Shown here piece by piece: positions 43,346 through 53,217 of a DNA stretch of 64,000 bases; the first letter of the stretch is position 1; the number at the start of each line of letters is the position of its first letter. The DNA lies in the NCBI GenBank assembly GCA_024698715.1, contig JAILRA010000018.1:1-64000 (forward strand). The letters are read 5' to 3'. The notes under the pieces were generated by a model. The model ran no database searches and was not told the origin of the DNA. It was given only the letters and a program-made list of their open reading frames with translations. Source of the stretch: Lachnospiraceae bacterium (GTDB lineage Bacteria > Bacillota > Clostridia > Lachnospirales > Lachnospiraceae). The position numbers and the translations under genes are program-made.

Positions 43346-43651
43346 ATGTACGCTATTATTGCAACAGGAGGAAAGCAGTACAAAGTTGCTGAAGGTGATG
43401 TAATCAACGTTGAGAAGATTGAAGCTGAAGTTAACGATACTGTTACTTTTGATGACGTTCTTGCAATCAGCGATTCTACATTCAAAGCAGGCGATGACTG
43501 TGCCAACAGCACTGTATCCGCAACTGTTCTTGAGCAGGGTAGAGGCAAGAAGGTTATAGTATACAAGTACAAGAGAAAATCCGGTTATCATAAGAAAAAC
43601 GGACACAGACAGTACTTCACAAAAGTTAAAATCGACAAGATTAATGCTTAA
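43346..43651 (+). CDS. rplU: 50S ribosomal protein L21
   Basis: 101-residue L21: YAIIATGGKQYKVAEGDVINVEKI at the start and KKVIVYKYKRKSGYHKKNGHRQ(Y)FT in the RNA-binding C-terminal part. The ATG at 43346 has AAGGAGG 5 nt upstream; an ATG 21 nt earlier lies in the leader. First gene of rplU-prp-rpmA. Confidence 0.96.
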   Translation: MYAIIATGGKQYKVAEGDVINVEKIEAEVNDTVTFDDVLAISDSTFKAGDDCANSTVSATVLEQGRGKKVIVYKYKRKSGYHKKNGHRQYFTKVKIDKINA

Positions 43652-43653
43652 TT

Positions 43654-43974
43654 ATGGTATCTGTTATCATTTACAAGAAAAACGGTTCATATTACAGAGT
43701 TGAATGTTCCGGTCATGCCGGAGATGCTCCTGCGGGAGAAAACATTTTATGTGCTGCGATTTCGGCACTGGTTATAAATTGCTTTAACTCTGTTGAGCGT
43801 TTTACCGAAGATTTTGTTTCATCTGAAACAAGCAAAGACGGTATAACAAGTTTACAATTAAAAGAGAATATCTCTCATGACACAGAACTTCTTGTGAAAT
43901 CTTTGGAACTTGGACTGAATGAGATTTCAAAGGATAACGGAAAATATTTGAAAATTTCGGTTAAGGAGGTATAA
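43654..43974 (+). CDS. prp: ribosomal-processing cysteine protease Prp (YsxB)
   Basis: 106 residues with the Prp catalytic pair: His in [13 protein letters not shown] and Cys in [10 protein letters not shown]. Prp removes the N-terminal extension of L27 in Firmicutes, an essential step in Staphylococcus aureus. The substrate gene rpmA follows after 4 nt and its product carries the matching extension. It starts 2 nt after rplU. Confidence 0.93.
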   Translation: MVSVIIYKKNGSYYRVECSGHAGDAPAGENILCAAISALVINCFNSVERFTEDFVSSETSKDGITSLQLKENISHDTELLVKSLELGLNEISKDNGKYLKISVKEV

Positions 43975-43978
43975 ACCT

Positions 43979-45695
<1,717 letters not shown>

Positions 45696-45713
45696 TTATT
45701 GAGGTAATACTTA

Positions 45714-46019
45714 ATGACCAGCAAACAGAGAGCATATTTAAGATCAATTTCAAATTCAATAGAGCCATTATTTATGGTTGGCAAATCCAGCCTGACACCT
45801 GAATTTAATGAAGCAGTAAATGAAGCTTTTAATACTCATGAGCTCATTAAACTAAGTGTTTTAAAGAATTGTCCCGACGATCCGAAGGAACTTGCTGTTA
45901 CGATCGCGGAAAGAACACGAAGCGAAGTTGTTCAGGTAATAGGAAAGAAATTTATTTTATATAAACCTTTTCCCGAAAATCCCGTGATCATCCTTCCCAA
46001 AGCAGGGAAAACGGAATAA
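45714..46019 (+). CDS. yhbY: YhbY family CRM-domain RNA-binding protein
   Basis: 101 residues: LTSKQRAYLRS-type start (MTSKQRAYLRSISNSIEPLFMVGKSSLTPEF), ELIKLSVLKN and VQVIGKKFILYKP, matching the whole CRM domain. YhbY-like proteins bind pre-50S particles. It lies 18 nt after obgE and 3 nt before the nadD fusion gene. GAGG lies before the ATG. Confidence 0.93.
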   Translation: MTSKQRAYLRSISNSIEPLFMVGKSSLTPEFNEAVNEAFNTHELIKLSVLKNCPDDPKELAVTIAERTRSEVVQVIGKKFILYKPFPENPVIILPKAGKTE

Positions 46020-46022
46020 GAT

Positions 46023-47192
46023 ATGAAAACATGTATTTTCGGCGGTACTTTTGACCCCATTCACAAAGGACATATTCATATAGCCAAGAATGCCTTGTCA
46101 CAGTTTGGTCTGGACAAGGTTATTTTCATGCCTTCAGGCTGCTCTTATATGAAAAAAGACGTCACTCCTGCGATACACAGACTTAATATGTTAAAACTTG
46201 CCTTAGAAGGATCTGAAGGCTTTGAAGTAAGTGATCTGGAGATCAAAAGAGAAGGATATACGTACACTAAAGATACGGTAGAGATCTTCAAAAAAGAAAA
46301 TCCCGATGAAGAGTTATATTTTCTGATCGGGACCGATACACTTTTCATGCTTGAAAAATGGTATGAACCCGAATATCTTTTTGATAATCTGATCTTTCTT
46401 GTCGCAGACAGAAATGATGAGAACAGTGATAAAAAAGCAAAGGAATTAAGCGAGAGATTCAATGCGGATATAAGATTTATGAACTGTGATTTCCTGGATA
46501 TTTCTTCAACAAAGATCAGACAGGATATATGTGCAGTTAACTACGAAGAATTCGAAGCAAAAGACATAGATTCGAAAGTATATGAATATATAAAAGAAAA
46601 TCATCTGTATAAAGCATTATCCGATGCTGAAATGATAACCATTCTTTCTTCGGAATTAAAAGAATCAAGGCTTATTCATACACTCGGGGTGATCGATACT
46701 GCCAGCGCACTTGCTAAAGCTTACGGTGCAGATGTAAGAAAATGCGAAAAGGCTGCACTTTTACATGACTGCGCAAAATATATGCCGAAAGATGAACAGA
46801 TTGAAATATGCGAGCGTAATTTTATCAAATTAAACGATTTTGAAAGAAAGAAGAGCGCATTGCTTCATTCCAAAGCGGGTGCATGCCTGGCATATGAAAA
46901 ATATGGTATTACCGATACGGAAATCCTAGATGCGATCAAATATCATACAACCGGAAAACCTGATATGTCTTTGATAGAAAAGATAATTTTTGTTTCCGAT
47001 TTTATAGAACCAGGAAGAACACATTCGGATAAACTTCCGATGTACAGAATGATTGCCATGGCCGATCTTGATCTGGTATGCATGAATGTTCTTAAAGACA
47101 CCATAGATTATCTCAATTCACTCAACGAGGAGATTGACTCGATCACTCTGGAAACTTATTCATTCTACAAAGAATTGATTTCAAAGAGATAA
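46023..47192 (+). CDS. nadD: NadD-YqeK fusion: nicotinate-nucleotide adenylyltransferase and HD-domain Ap4A hydrolase
   Basis: 389 residues, two enzymes in one chain. Residues 1-195 are NadD: IFGGTFDPIHKGHIHIAKNAL, the T-x-GH type nucleotide site, and DISSTKIRQDI near 160. Residues 200-389 are the YqeK HD domain: RLIHTLGVIDTASALAKAYG, LLHDCAKYMP, and FVSDFIEPGRTH, the motif of symmetrical Ap4A hydrolases. In most Firmicutes they are two adjacent genes, followed by rsfS; here they are joined and rsfS is not downstream. Confidence 0.92.
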   Translation: MKTCIFGGTFDPIHKGHIHIAKNALSQFGLDKVIFMPSGCSYMKKDVTPAIHRLNMLKLALEGSEGFEVSDLEIKREGYTYTKDTVEIFKKENPDEELYFLIGTDTLFMLEKWYEPEYLFDNLIFLVADRNDENSDKKAKELSERFNADIRFMNCDFLDISSTKIRQDICAVNYEEFEAKDIDSKVYEYIKENHLYKALSDAEMITILSSELKESRLIHTLGVIDTASALAKAYGADVRKCEKAALLHDCAKYMPKDEQIEICERNFIKLNDFERKKSALLHSKAGACLAYEKYGITDTEILDAIKYHTTGKPDMSLIEKIIFVSDFIEPGRTHSDKLPMYRMIAMADLDLVCMNVLKDTIDYLNSLNEEIDSITLETYSFYKELISKR

Positions 47193-47258
47193 AAATCCGG
47201 AATTTCATAAAATTTTCAAAATAGAAAAATACAGGTTCTAAATTGCCTTACTGATCCT

Positions 47259-47286
47259 TTGCTCGATATATTTAATATGAGATAAT
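47259..47286 (+). promoter_or_regulatory. promoter of small lipoprotein gene
   Basis: TTGCTC (47259-47264) and GATAAT (47281-47286) with a 16-nt spacer; AGGAG follows 7 nt before the ATG at 47317. Confidence 0.45.
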
Positions 47287-47316
47287 ACATCTATAAAATC
47301 ATTTTAGGAGTTTGTT

Positions 47317-47694
47317 ATGAAAAAATTTATTGCAGTATTAATGTTTCTTTTAATGTGTTTTTCAATAGTTGCATGTGCTGAAAAAAAACCGGATATCACA
47401 GCGGATTACAATACCGTTCAGGAAGCGGTACAGGCACACAAAGACGGTAAAGACATTATAGGAAAAACGATCAAAGTCGAATTAAAGGAAGATAAGTATG
47501 CAGGGATAATTTTTGCAGAACCTGATTTAAACCTGAGAGCGAATTTACATCTTACACTAATTGCAGACAAATCAAAATCCTATGAAATAGAAAAAATACC
47601 TAAAGGAAAAACGGTAGTTGCAAAAGTAGAAATGATCGATGATCATCTGGTAAATTCAATTTATCTCTTTTCTACCGAATATCAAATCTATTAA
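47317..47694 (+). CDS. putative lipoprotein
   Basis: 125 residues. Signal peptide with lipobox SIVAC at about residue 19. The mature part has a short helical segment (YNTVQEAVQAHKDGKDIIGKTIKVEL) and then alternating strands (HLTLIADKSKS, GKTVVAKVEMIDDHLVNSIYLF) that could be an OB-like fold. I cannot name the family. It is convergent with lexA. Confidence 0.7.
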   Translation: MKKFIAVLMFLLMCFSIVACAEKKPDITADYNTVQEAVQAHKDGKDIIGKTIKVELKEDKYAGIIFAEPDLNLRANLHLTLIADKSKSYEIEKIPKGKTVVAKVEMIDDHLVNSIYLFSTEYQIY

Positions 47695-47701
47695 TAAAGA
47701 A

Positions 47702-47733
47702 ACCCCGTATGAATGTTCATACGGGGTAGTTTT
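47702..47733. terminator. bidirectional terminator between lipoprotein gene and lexA
   Basis: ACCCCGTATGAA (47702-47713) and TTCATACGGGGT (47716-47727) form a long stem with AGTTTTAT on the plus side and a T-rich tail on the minus side. Confidence 0.8.
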
Positions 47734-47748
47734 ATATCTTATCAGATC

Positions 47749-48375
47749 TTATTTGCAAAGTCTGAAGACTCCGAAAACTTTACCGAGGATCTGAATATTG
47801 CCGTTGACGATGATGGGGCTCATCGTATCGTTTTCAGGCTTTAGTTCGATATGATCTTTGAATTTGTAAAAGGTTTTGATCGTTGCGCTGTCATCAAGCA
47901 GAGCAACAACTGTATCTCCGTTTACTGCGGTATTGGTCTGACGGACAAATACATAATCACCGTCAAAAATACCTACATTTATCATACTGTCGCCTTTTGC
48001 TATAAGTACAAATACTTCGCTGTTTGGAAGCATATCGACGGGAACCGGAAAATAACCTTCAATATTCTGAGTTGCAAGAATTGGTTCACCGCAGGCAACT
48101 CGTCCGACAATAGGAACGGAAGCGGTTTCACATCTTAATTGATTGAAAGAATCATCAGTGATCTCAATACATCTGGGTTTTGCAGGGTCACGTTTGATGA
48201 GTCCGTTGGCTTCCAGCTTGTTCAAATGGGAGAACACACTGCTCGTGGATGATAATCCGGTGAACTTGCACATTTCCCTTACAGTAGGCGGAAAGCCTTT
48301 TTTCATTATATTATCCTTAATATACTCAAGCAGATCGTAATCGGTCTGAGTAAGCTTATTCTTTTCCCTTGCCAT
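47749..48375 (-). CDS. lexA: SOS repressor LexA
   Basis: 208 residues. Winged-helix DNA-binding domain (1-70: PPTVREMCKFTGLSSTSSVFSHLNKLEANGLIKRD) and self-cleaving S24 domain with Ser130 (KGDSMI) and Lys167 (TIKTFYK). The cleavage dipeptide is Cys95-Gly96 (GRVACGEP) instead of the usual Ala-Gly. AGAGGA precedes the ATG. Two LexA-box-like sites lie upstream (48418-48431 and 48465-48478), so it likely represses itself. Confidence 0.95.
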   Translation of the reverse strand: MAREKNKLTQTDYDLLEYIKDNIMKKGFPPTVREMCKFTGLSSTSSVFSHLNKLEANGLIKRDPAKPRCIEITDDSFNQLRCETASVPIVGRVACGEPILATQNIEGYFPVPVDMLPNSEVFVLIAKGDSMINVGIFDGDYVFVRQTNTAVNGDTVVALLDDSATIKTFYKFKDHIELKPENDTMSPIIVNGNIQILGKVFGVFRLCK

Positions 48376-48417
48376 ATTAATTCCTCTTTTAAATAGATTT
48401 GAAATTCGGAATATAAT

Positions 48418-48478
48418 CGAACATATATTCTGTATTCGATTTTAGCATACGAAGGATAATAAATCAAACATATTTTCG
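48418..48478. promoter_or_regulatory. two LexA-box-like operators
   Basis: CGAACATATATTCT (48418-48431) and CAAACATATTTTCG (48465-48478) each differ by about two positions from the Gram-positive box CGAACATATGTTCG. They lie between lexA and the 3' end of the diguanylate cyclase gene; both genes are leftward, so the sites belong to lexA. Confidence 0.6.
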
Positions 48479-48494
48479 AATTAAATCATCCGTA

Positions 48495-50258
48495 TTATAC
48501 TACAACTTTATTTCTGCCGGTTTCTTTTGCAGTATAGAGTTTCGCATCTGCATCACTGATATTTTCTTCGATGGTTTTTGCAGGATCGAAACTTGAAACA
48601 CCGAAACTTAACGTATGATTGATGATCGTTCCTTCATAAACACTGGGAGTATCTTCAACAAGCAGACGAAGTTCTTCGGCTTTGGCAGCACATTCGTTAA
48701 TATCCGTATCAACCATGATCATTATGAATTCTTCGCCGCCCCAGCGATACATTCCGTCACCCATCTTACAGTTCTTTAAAAGAATGCCTGCAACATCGCG
48801 CAATACTTCATCGCCGGCATTATGACCGTATGTATCGTTAACTCTCTTAAATTTATCTATATCGCATATGAAAAGGGAAATCTTTCTGTTTTCTGCAAGA
48901 ACTTTGCTGTATGTGCTTTCAAAATCGTTAAAGAATCCCATTCTGTTTTTAAGTCTTGTAAGTCTGTCGGTATGTGATTCTTCGAGGAAAACATCGGATT
49001 CAAGCGCAAGTCCGCAGATCGCTGCAACGAGAGAAAGCTTTTTGCAGTCCCTTTCGATATCGAATTTTCCGTCATCATCCATTTTGTTTATAACCTGATA
49101 AGCACCTATAAATTCACCTTTAATATTGTCTACGGGCATTGTGAGTATGGATTTGGTAACATATCCGGTTTTCTTGTCGACTTCAGCGTTAAAATTGGGA
49201 TCGTTATAAGGGTCGTTTGTGACAATGACCTGGCCAAGAGACAAAGCTTTTGCAACAAGTCCTTTATCATCGGGAATAACGATCTTCTCTGAATTGGTTG
49301 CAGCTGTTGTCCATAGAGTATGACTTGCTTTATCCCATTTCCAGAAGCTTGCTCTGTCAGCATTTACTAGAGTTCTGCCAAGATCTGTAATATGTTCGAA
49401 AATAGCGGAATGATCGCCTTTAACACCGTTACTCATATCCTTGTAAAGCAGATCGGAAATTGTAAAAATATCTTCAAGTTGTTTTTCGGCATTATTCATT
49501 TTTGTTTCCCCTTTATCATTGTTTTCTTCAAACAGCACGGCAGTTTTAATCCTGCTGTCTTTTATCTTGTTTAAAATATATTCTTCATCATCAAGATGCA
49601 TGATGTAAACAGAAGTGCCTCTGTCGGTCAGGCTTTTTAATAGTTCAATATTATCATCGATATATAGATGTACTCCTGAATTAAATGCTGATGATTCGGT
49701 ATACAATATGGTATTTTCATCAGCAAGATCCTTGAAAGGAGCGAGAGTGTTGGTATCGCCCGTATATATTATTTTCGTACCGCGGATATTTAACATGTAT
49801 CCGAAACACTTGTTTTTTAATGTCTCCACATGAGAAGTCATTACGGACGAGAGATCCCACTTATTTATATTTGATGCAATATCCAGTTCATAAGAATCCT
49901 TCTGACATCCTTCGATCGAATCGAGCAGATACTCAATGTCTTTTCTGACAGCCTCAGAAGGAGCTATGATACAGACGGGAATATGGAATACGAATTCGGA
50001 ATAGAAAATGAGCATTCCGATACCGCCTACGTGATCACCGTGCGTATGCGTTATAAGCACATATATCTTTTCAACGGAAGATTTGCTCATTCCCTGTGTT
50101 TTACAGTATTCTTCCGATAATCTTTCAAGACCTGTATTTTTGATCTTTAAAAATGATGACATCGGGCAGTCAAGCAGGACCAGATCGTTTCCGTCAATGA
50201 AGAACGCACTGTTCTGGTTTTGATTGAAAGCCGAATTTCTGCCGAAAAATCGAAGCAT
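48495..50258 (-). CDS. MBL-fold / GAF / GGDEF diguanylate cyclase
   Basis: 587 residues, three domains. Metallo-beta-lactamase fold (1-240) with HTHGDH (71-76), H143, D168 (YTGDT) and H221 (MHLDD), a complete two-metal set. GAF domain (about 260-425). GGDEF domain (about 428-587) with an intact GGEEF at 507-511 and DIDKFKRVNDTYGH, so it should make cyclic di-GMP. The inhibitory site is KMGD where RxxD is usual, so product feedback is probably weak. No signal peptide. AAAGGA precedes the ATG. I know of no characterised protein with this order. Confidence 0.85.
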   Translation of the reverse strand: MLRFFGRNSAFNQNQNSAFFIDGNDLVLLDCPMSSFLKIKNTGLERLSEEYCKTQGMSKSSVEKIYVLITHTHGDHVGGIGMLIFYSEFVFHIPVCIIAPSEAVRKDIEYLLDSIEGCQKDSYELDIASNINKWDLSSVMTSHVETLKNKCFGYMLNIRGTKIIYTGDTNTLAPFKDLADENTILYTESSAFNSGVHLYIDDNIELLKSLTDRGTSVYIMHLDDEEYILNKIKDSRIKTAVLFEENNDKGETKMNNAEKQLEDIFTISDLLYKDMSNGVKGDHSAIFEHITDLGRTLVNADRASFWKWDKASHTLWTTAATNSEKIVIPDDKGLVAKALSLGQVIVTNDPYNDPNFNAEVDKKTGYVTKSILTMPVDNIKGEFIGAYQVINKMDDDGKFDIERDCKKLSLVAAICGLALESDVFLEESHTDRLTRLKNRMGFFNDFESTYSKVLAENRKISLFICDIDKFKRVNDTYGHNAGDEVLRDVAGILLKNCKMGDGMYRWGGEEFIMIMVDTDINECAAKAEELRLLVEDTPSVYEGTIINHTLSFGVSSFDPAKTIEENISDADAKLYTAKETGRNKVVV

Positions 50259-50297
50259 TTTAGCAGTCCTTTCCCAAATACATTTTTGTTATATATT

Positions 50298-51410
50298 TTA
50301 ATCATCGGGATTTTCATTGTTTTTCGAAGAATCTTTTTTGACGGTATCGGTTTCTTCGTCCATATCTTCCCGAAGTTTAAAATTCATAATAGCCTTCCTT
50401 CTGGTATCATCCGAGATGGAAGCGTAGTGCTTTCTGGTGGTATTTACATCTTTATGTCCGAGGAAATCGGCAACGAGATAAATATCATTGGTTTCACGGT
50501 AAAGATTTGTACCGAAAGTACTTCTTAATTTATGAGGAGTAATATGTTTTAAAGTGTTGAGTTTACCGGTATATTTTGAAACCATGTTTTCCATGGCTCG
50601 GACCGACATTCTTTTATTCTGCATCGAAAGAAAAAGTGCGTCTTCGTGTCCTTCAACCGGAATGATATTTTCTCTCAGTTCGAGATAATTTGACAAAGCA
50701 TCGCAAACCTCATCACCGAAATAGATGATGGATTCCTTCCCGCCTTTTCTTCTGACCTTAAATCTGAATTCATCAAGATCCACATCGGAAATATTAAGAC
50801 CCACACATTCGGAAACACGGATCCCGGTACCGAGCATTACGGTAAGAATGGTAAAATCCCTTGTTGCGTTCTTATCAAAAAATCTCTGTTCGCCTTTTGT
50901 TAATTTCGCACCTTTTTCAACCAGGTCCAAAAGATCGACCACTTCATTGATATCAAGTCTTATGATCTCTTTTTCGTGAAGTTTGGGCATGGGAACAAGA
51001 TCGGCAGGATTGGTTTTTATCATTTCATTTACGAAATAGTAATGATAGAAACTCTTTAAAGAAGCAAGTTTTCGCGCTTTTCCACGTTCGTCATTCGTAA
51101 AGATCTTACCGTCTTTTTTGTAATATGAAAGATATTCCATATAGTACATGATATCGTTTCTGGTGATCACATCAAGAATATCGATCTTATAATCTGTAAT
51201 GGGGCAGTTTTTGAATTTATCATCCGAATCGTGTAAATATTCAAAGAAAACGATCAGATCGTACGCGTATGCGATCTTTGTACGGGAAGCGATAACATCG
51301 TTTTTACCGATAAAATAATCAGTACAAAAAGAAGGAAGCTTTTTAAGAAGTTCCCTTAATTTAATAACATTCTTGGCTTTTAAGGATTCATGGTAGTTTA
51401 AACTGTTCAT
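50298..51410 (-). CDS. tyrosine recombinase/integrase family protein
   Basis: 370 residues. An N-terminal SAM-like DNA-binding part (to about 150) and a catalytic domain with GTGIRVSECVGLN, the HKLRST box, LGHKDVNTT and the tyrosine in RKHYASIS, so all residues of the R-K-H-R-H-Y set seem present. The last 20 residues are a charged tail. It resembles XerC/D-type chromosomal recombinases; no att site, excisionase or other phage gene is near. It lies 6 nt after the TtcA-like gene and probably shares its transcript. Confidence 0.82.
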   Translation of the reverse strand: MNSLNYHESLKAKNVIKLRELLKKLPSFCTDYFIGKNDVIASRTKIAYAYDLIVFFEYLHDSDDKFKNCPITDYKIDILDVITRNDIMYYMEYLSYYKKDGKIFTNDERGKARKLASLKSFYHYYFVNEMIKTNPADLVPMPKLHEKEIIRLDINEVVDLLDLVEKGAKLTKGEQRFFDKNATRDFTILTVMLGTGIRVSECVGLNISDVDLDEFRFKVRRKGGKESIIYFGDEVCDALSNYLELRENIIPVEGHEDALFLSMQNKRMSVRAMENMVSKYTGKLNTLKHITPHKLRSTFGTNLYRETNDIYLVADFLGHKDVNTTRKHYASISDDTRRKAIMNFKLREDMDEETDTVKKDSSKNNENPDD

Positions 51411-51416
51411 AATAAA

Positions 51417-52139
51417 CTATTGAGGTTTACGCCATCCTTTTATATCGGAATTGCAGATTGCGGTGAAGATCCTTTCTCGTACTCCCGGAGCCTCATCGTT
51501 AATGGATCTGATCAGATCTTTGGCATATTGTCTTTTTGTATATCCGTCCACAGGACAGGGAGATTTGAGAACCGGAAGATTTTCAGTATGTACAAAACCT
51601 ATGATATCGGCTTCCTTCATATAGATAAAAGGTCTGATGACCGTAACATCGGATCTGTCCAGGTAAGTGACGGGAGAGAAGGTGTTCTGTCTGCCTTCGT
51701 ATATAAGAGACATCATATATGTTTCAACAACGTCATCCTGATGATGGGCATATGCGATCTTGGAGCAGTTATGTTCTTTAATGAAGTTATTCATGGCTCC
51801 TTTCCGCATTTTTGCACATAAAGAACAGGGATTTTCTTCGTTTCTTATGTTAAATACAATATCCGAGATCTCGGATTTTACAATATGGTATTCAATATCC
51901 AGTTTATCACATAATGCCTTGATCGCACTGAAATCAACATTGTCAAATCCCAGATCGCATGTGATACCGATGAGAGAGTAGTGGGCGGGGTAAAATCGCC
52001 TCATTCCCGCAAGAGAATAAAGAAGAGCAAGAGAATCCTTTCCGCCCGATATTCCTACCGCAATAACATCATTTTCGTTTATCATATTATAGTCATCGAC
52101 CGCTTTTCTGGTCTTAGACATTATCTGCTGTAATTTCAT
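51417..52139 (-). CDS. TtcA-like tRNA 2-thiolation/adenine nucleotide alpha hydrolase protein
   Basis: 240 residues. PP-loop SGGKDSLALLYSL near residue 35, an ENPCSLCAKMRKG cysteine pair, AHHQDDVVET and the CPVDGYTKRQYAKDLI motif, matching the TtcA group that thiolates tRNA cytidine-32 through an iron-sulfur cluster. A TTG 9 nt upstream is also in frame; the ATG fits better. Whether the true substrate is tRNA C32 cannot be seen. Confidence 0.82.
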   Translation of the reverse strand: MKLQQIMSKTRKAVDDYNMINENDVIAVGISGGKDSLALLYSLAGMRRFYPAHYSLIGITCDLGFDNVDFSAIKALCDKLDIEYHIVKSEISDIVFNIRNEENPCSLCAKMRKGAMNNFIKEHNCSKIAYAHHQDDVVETYMMSLIYEGRQNTFSPVTYLDRSDVTVIRPFIYMKEADIIGFVHTENLPVLKSPCPVDGYTKRQYAKDLIRSINDEAPGVRERIFTAICNSDIKGWRKPQ

Positions 52140-52330
52140 GTAAATCAATTCCGGTTTAACTGTAAAATCTGATCATTTCATTTAATATCGGCGTATTAAA
52201 ATATGTTTTGCAAAGTACACCTGCAATTAAGATTATACCATAAAATATATAGAATTATCTTTAATATTGTTTTATAATTTTATTTGTAGGTTTATTTGTG
52301 TATTTTATAATAATTACAGGGGAAAAAGCT

Positions 52331-53215
52331 TTGTCGGGAAAAAATCTGATCCGAAACATAATTACAATTTTTGCCATGATTTTAACGGCATTGTTATATC
52401 TTATATTTATCTTGGTGATCAGGATTCTTTTCACAACACCAACAGCTGATTCGATCATTCATAAAGCCAATATCGGAGTAATTTCCATTTTCAGTCTTGC
52501 AATTGTGATCTGCTTCATAATCATGGCTGTTGTGACCATGAAAGAGTTCAATTACATGAAACTTTACGCTAACGAACTCACTTATAACGGTTTATCCGAA
52601 GCATTACGCAATGCGACGCTTAAAAGAAAAGACAGATTCAAAAACAAATTCAGTGTCGGATATGTAGGAAGCGTTAATATACTGGCTAATTTTCTTTCAT
52701 ATGAATACAAATACGATGAAGCGATCGAAATGCTCGAGGAATTCGATCTTGTTGAATTAAAAGACAAAATGGGCCTCGAAAAAGCACGGCCCATGAAAGA
52801 TAATATCGTTACGTATTTCGGTCTTTTGGATAATCTTATGTCATTATATTGTCAAAAAGGCGATACAGAAAAGGCCGATATGTTATATGAACTGTTTAAT
52901 CCTTTATATAATGCATATATCCACAAATACGATTATCTTACGGATGTCTTATATGAAGCAAAGATTAAATACTGTATTTTAAAAGGAAATATTTCCGAGG
53001 CAGATTCGCTTCTTGATATCTTAAAAACTTCTTCACCTGTTCTATACGCATATTTAACGATGGAAAAGTTCGAAAAAACCGGTTACGAAGAAGATGCCTT
53101 GAACAGCATACTTGAAGAAGCAAATAATAATCTGGAAAACAGAGTACAGTTTAAGAAATATTATTCCGATCTTCTGGAAAGAAAAAAGAAAGAACTTACT
53201 GACAAGCAGGTGTGA
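52331..53215 (+). CDS. membrane protein with helical-repeat (TPR-like) domain
   Basis: About 294 residues. Two membrane helices (about 8-35 and 50-75) are followed by a soluble domain of paired helices (EYKYDEAIEMLEEFD, CQKGDTEKADMLYELFN, LKGNISEADSLLDIL) like degenerate tetratricopeptide repeats. I take the TTG at 52331, which has AGGGG 8 nt upstream; a GTG at 52298 with a weaker AGG is possible and would add 11 residues. Family unknown. The AI-2E-type gene follows with 2 nt between stop and start. Confidence 0.65.
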   Translation: MSGKNLIRNIITIFAMILTALLYLIFILVIRILFTTPTADSIIHKANIGVISIFSLAIVICFIIMAVVTMKEFNYMKLYANELTYNGLSEALRNATLKRKDRFKNKFSVGYVGSVNILANFLSYEYKYDEAIEMLEEFDLVELKDKMGLEKARPMKDNIVTYFGLLDNLMSLYCQKGDTEKADMLYELFNPLYNAYIHKYDYLTDVLYEAKIKYCILKGNISEADSLLDILKTSSPVLYAYLTMEKFEKTGYEEDALNSILEEANNNLENRVQFKKYYSDLLERKKKELTDKQV

Positions 53216-53217
53216 TT

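Noticed and set aside
50298-51410. Tyrosine recombinase as the integrase of a mobile element
   Set aside because: Neighbours on both sides are chromosomal genes on one strand, and I see no att repeats, tRNA, excisionase or phage genes.
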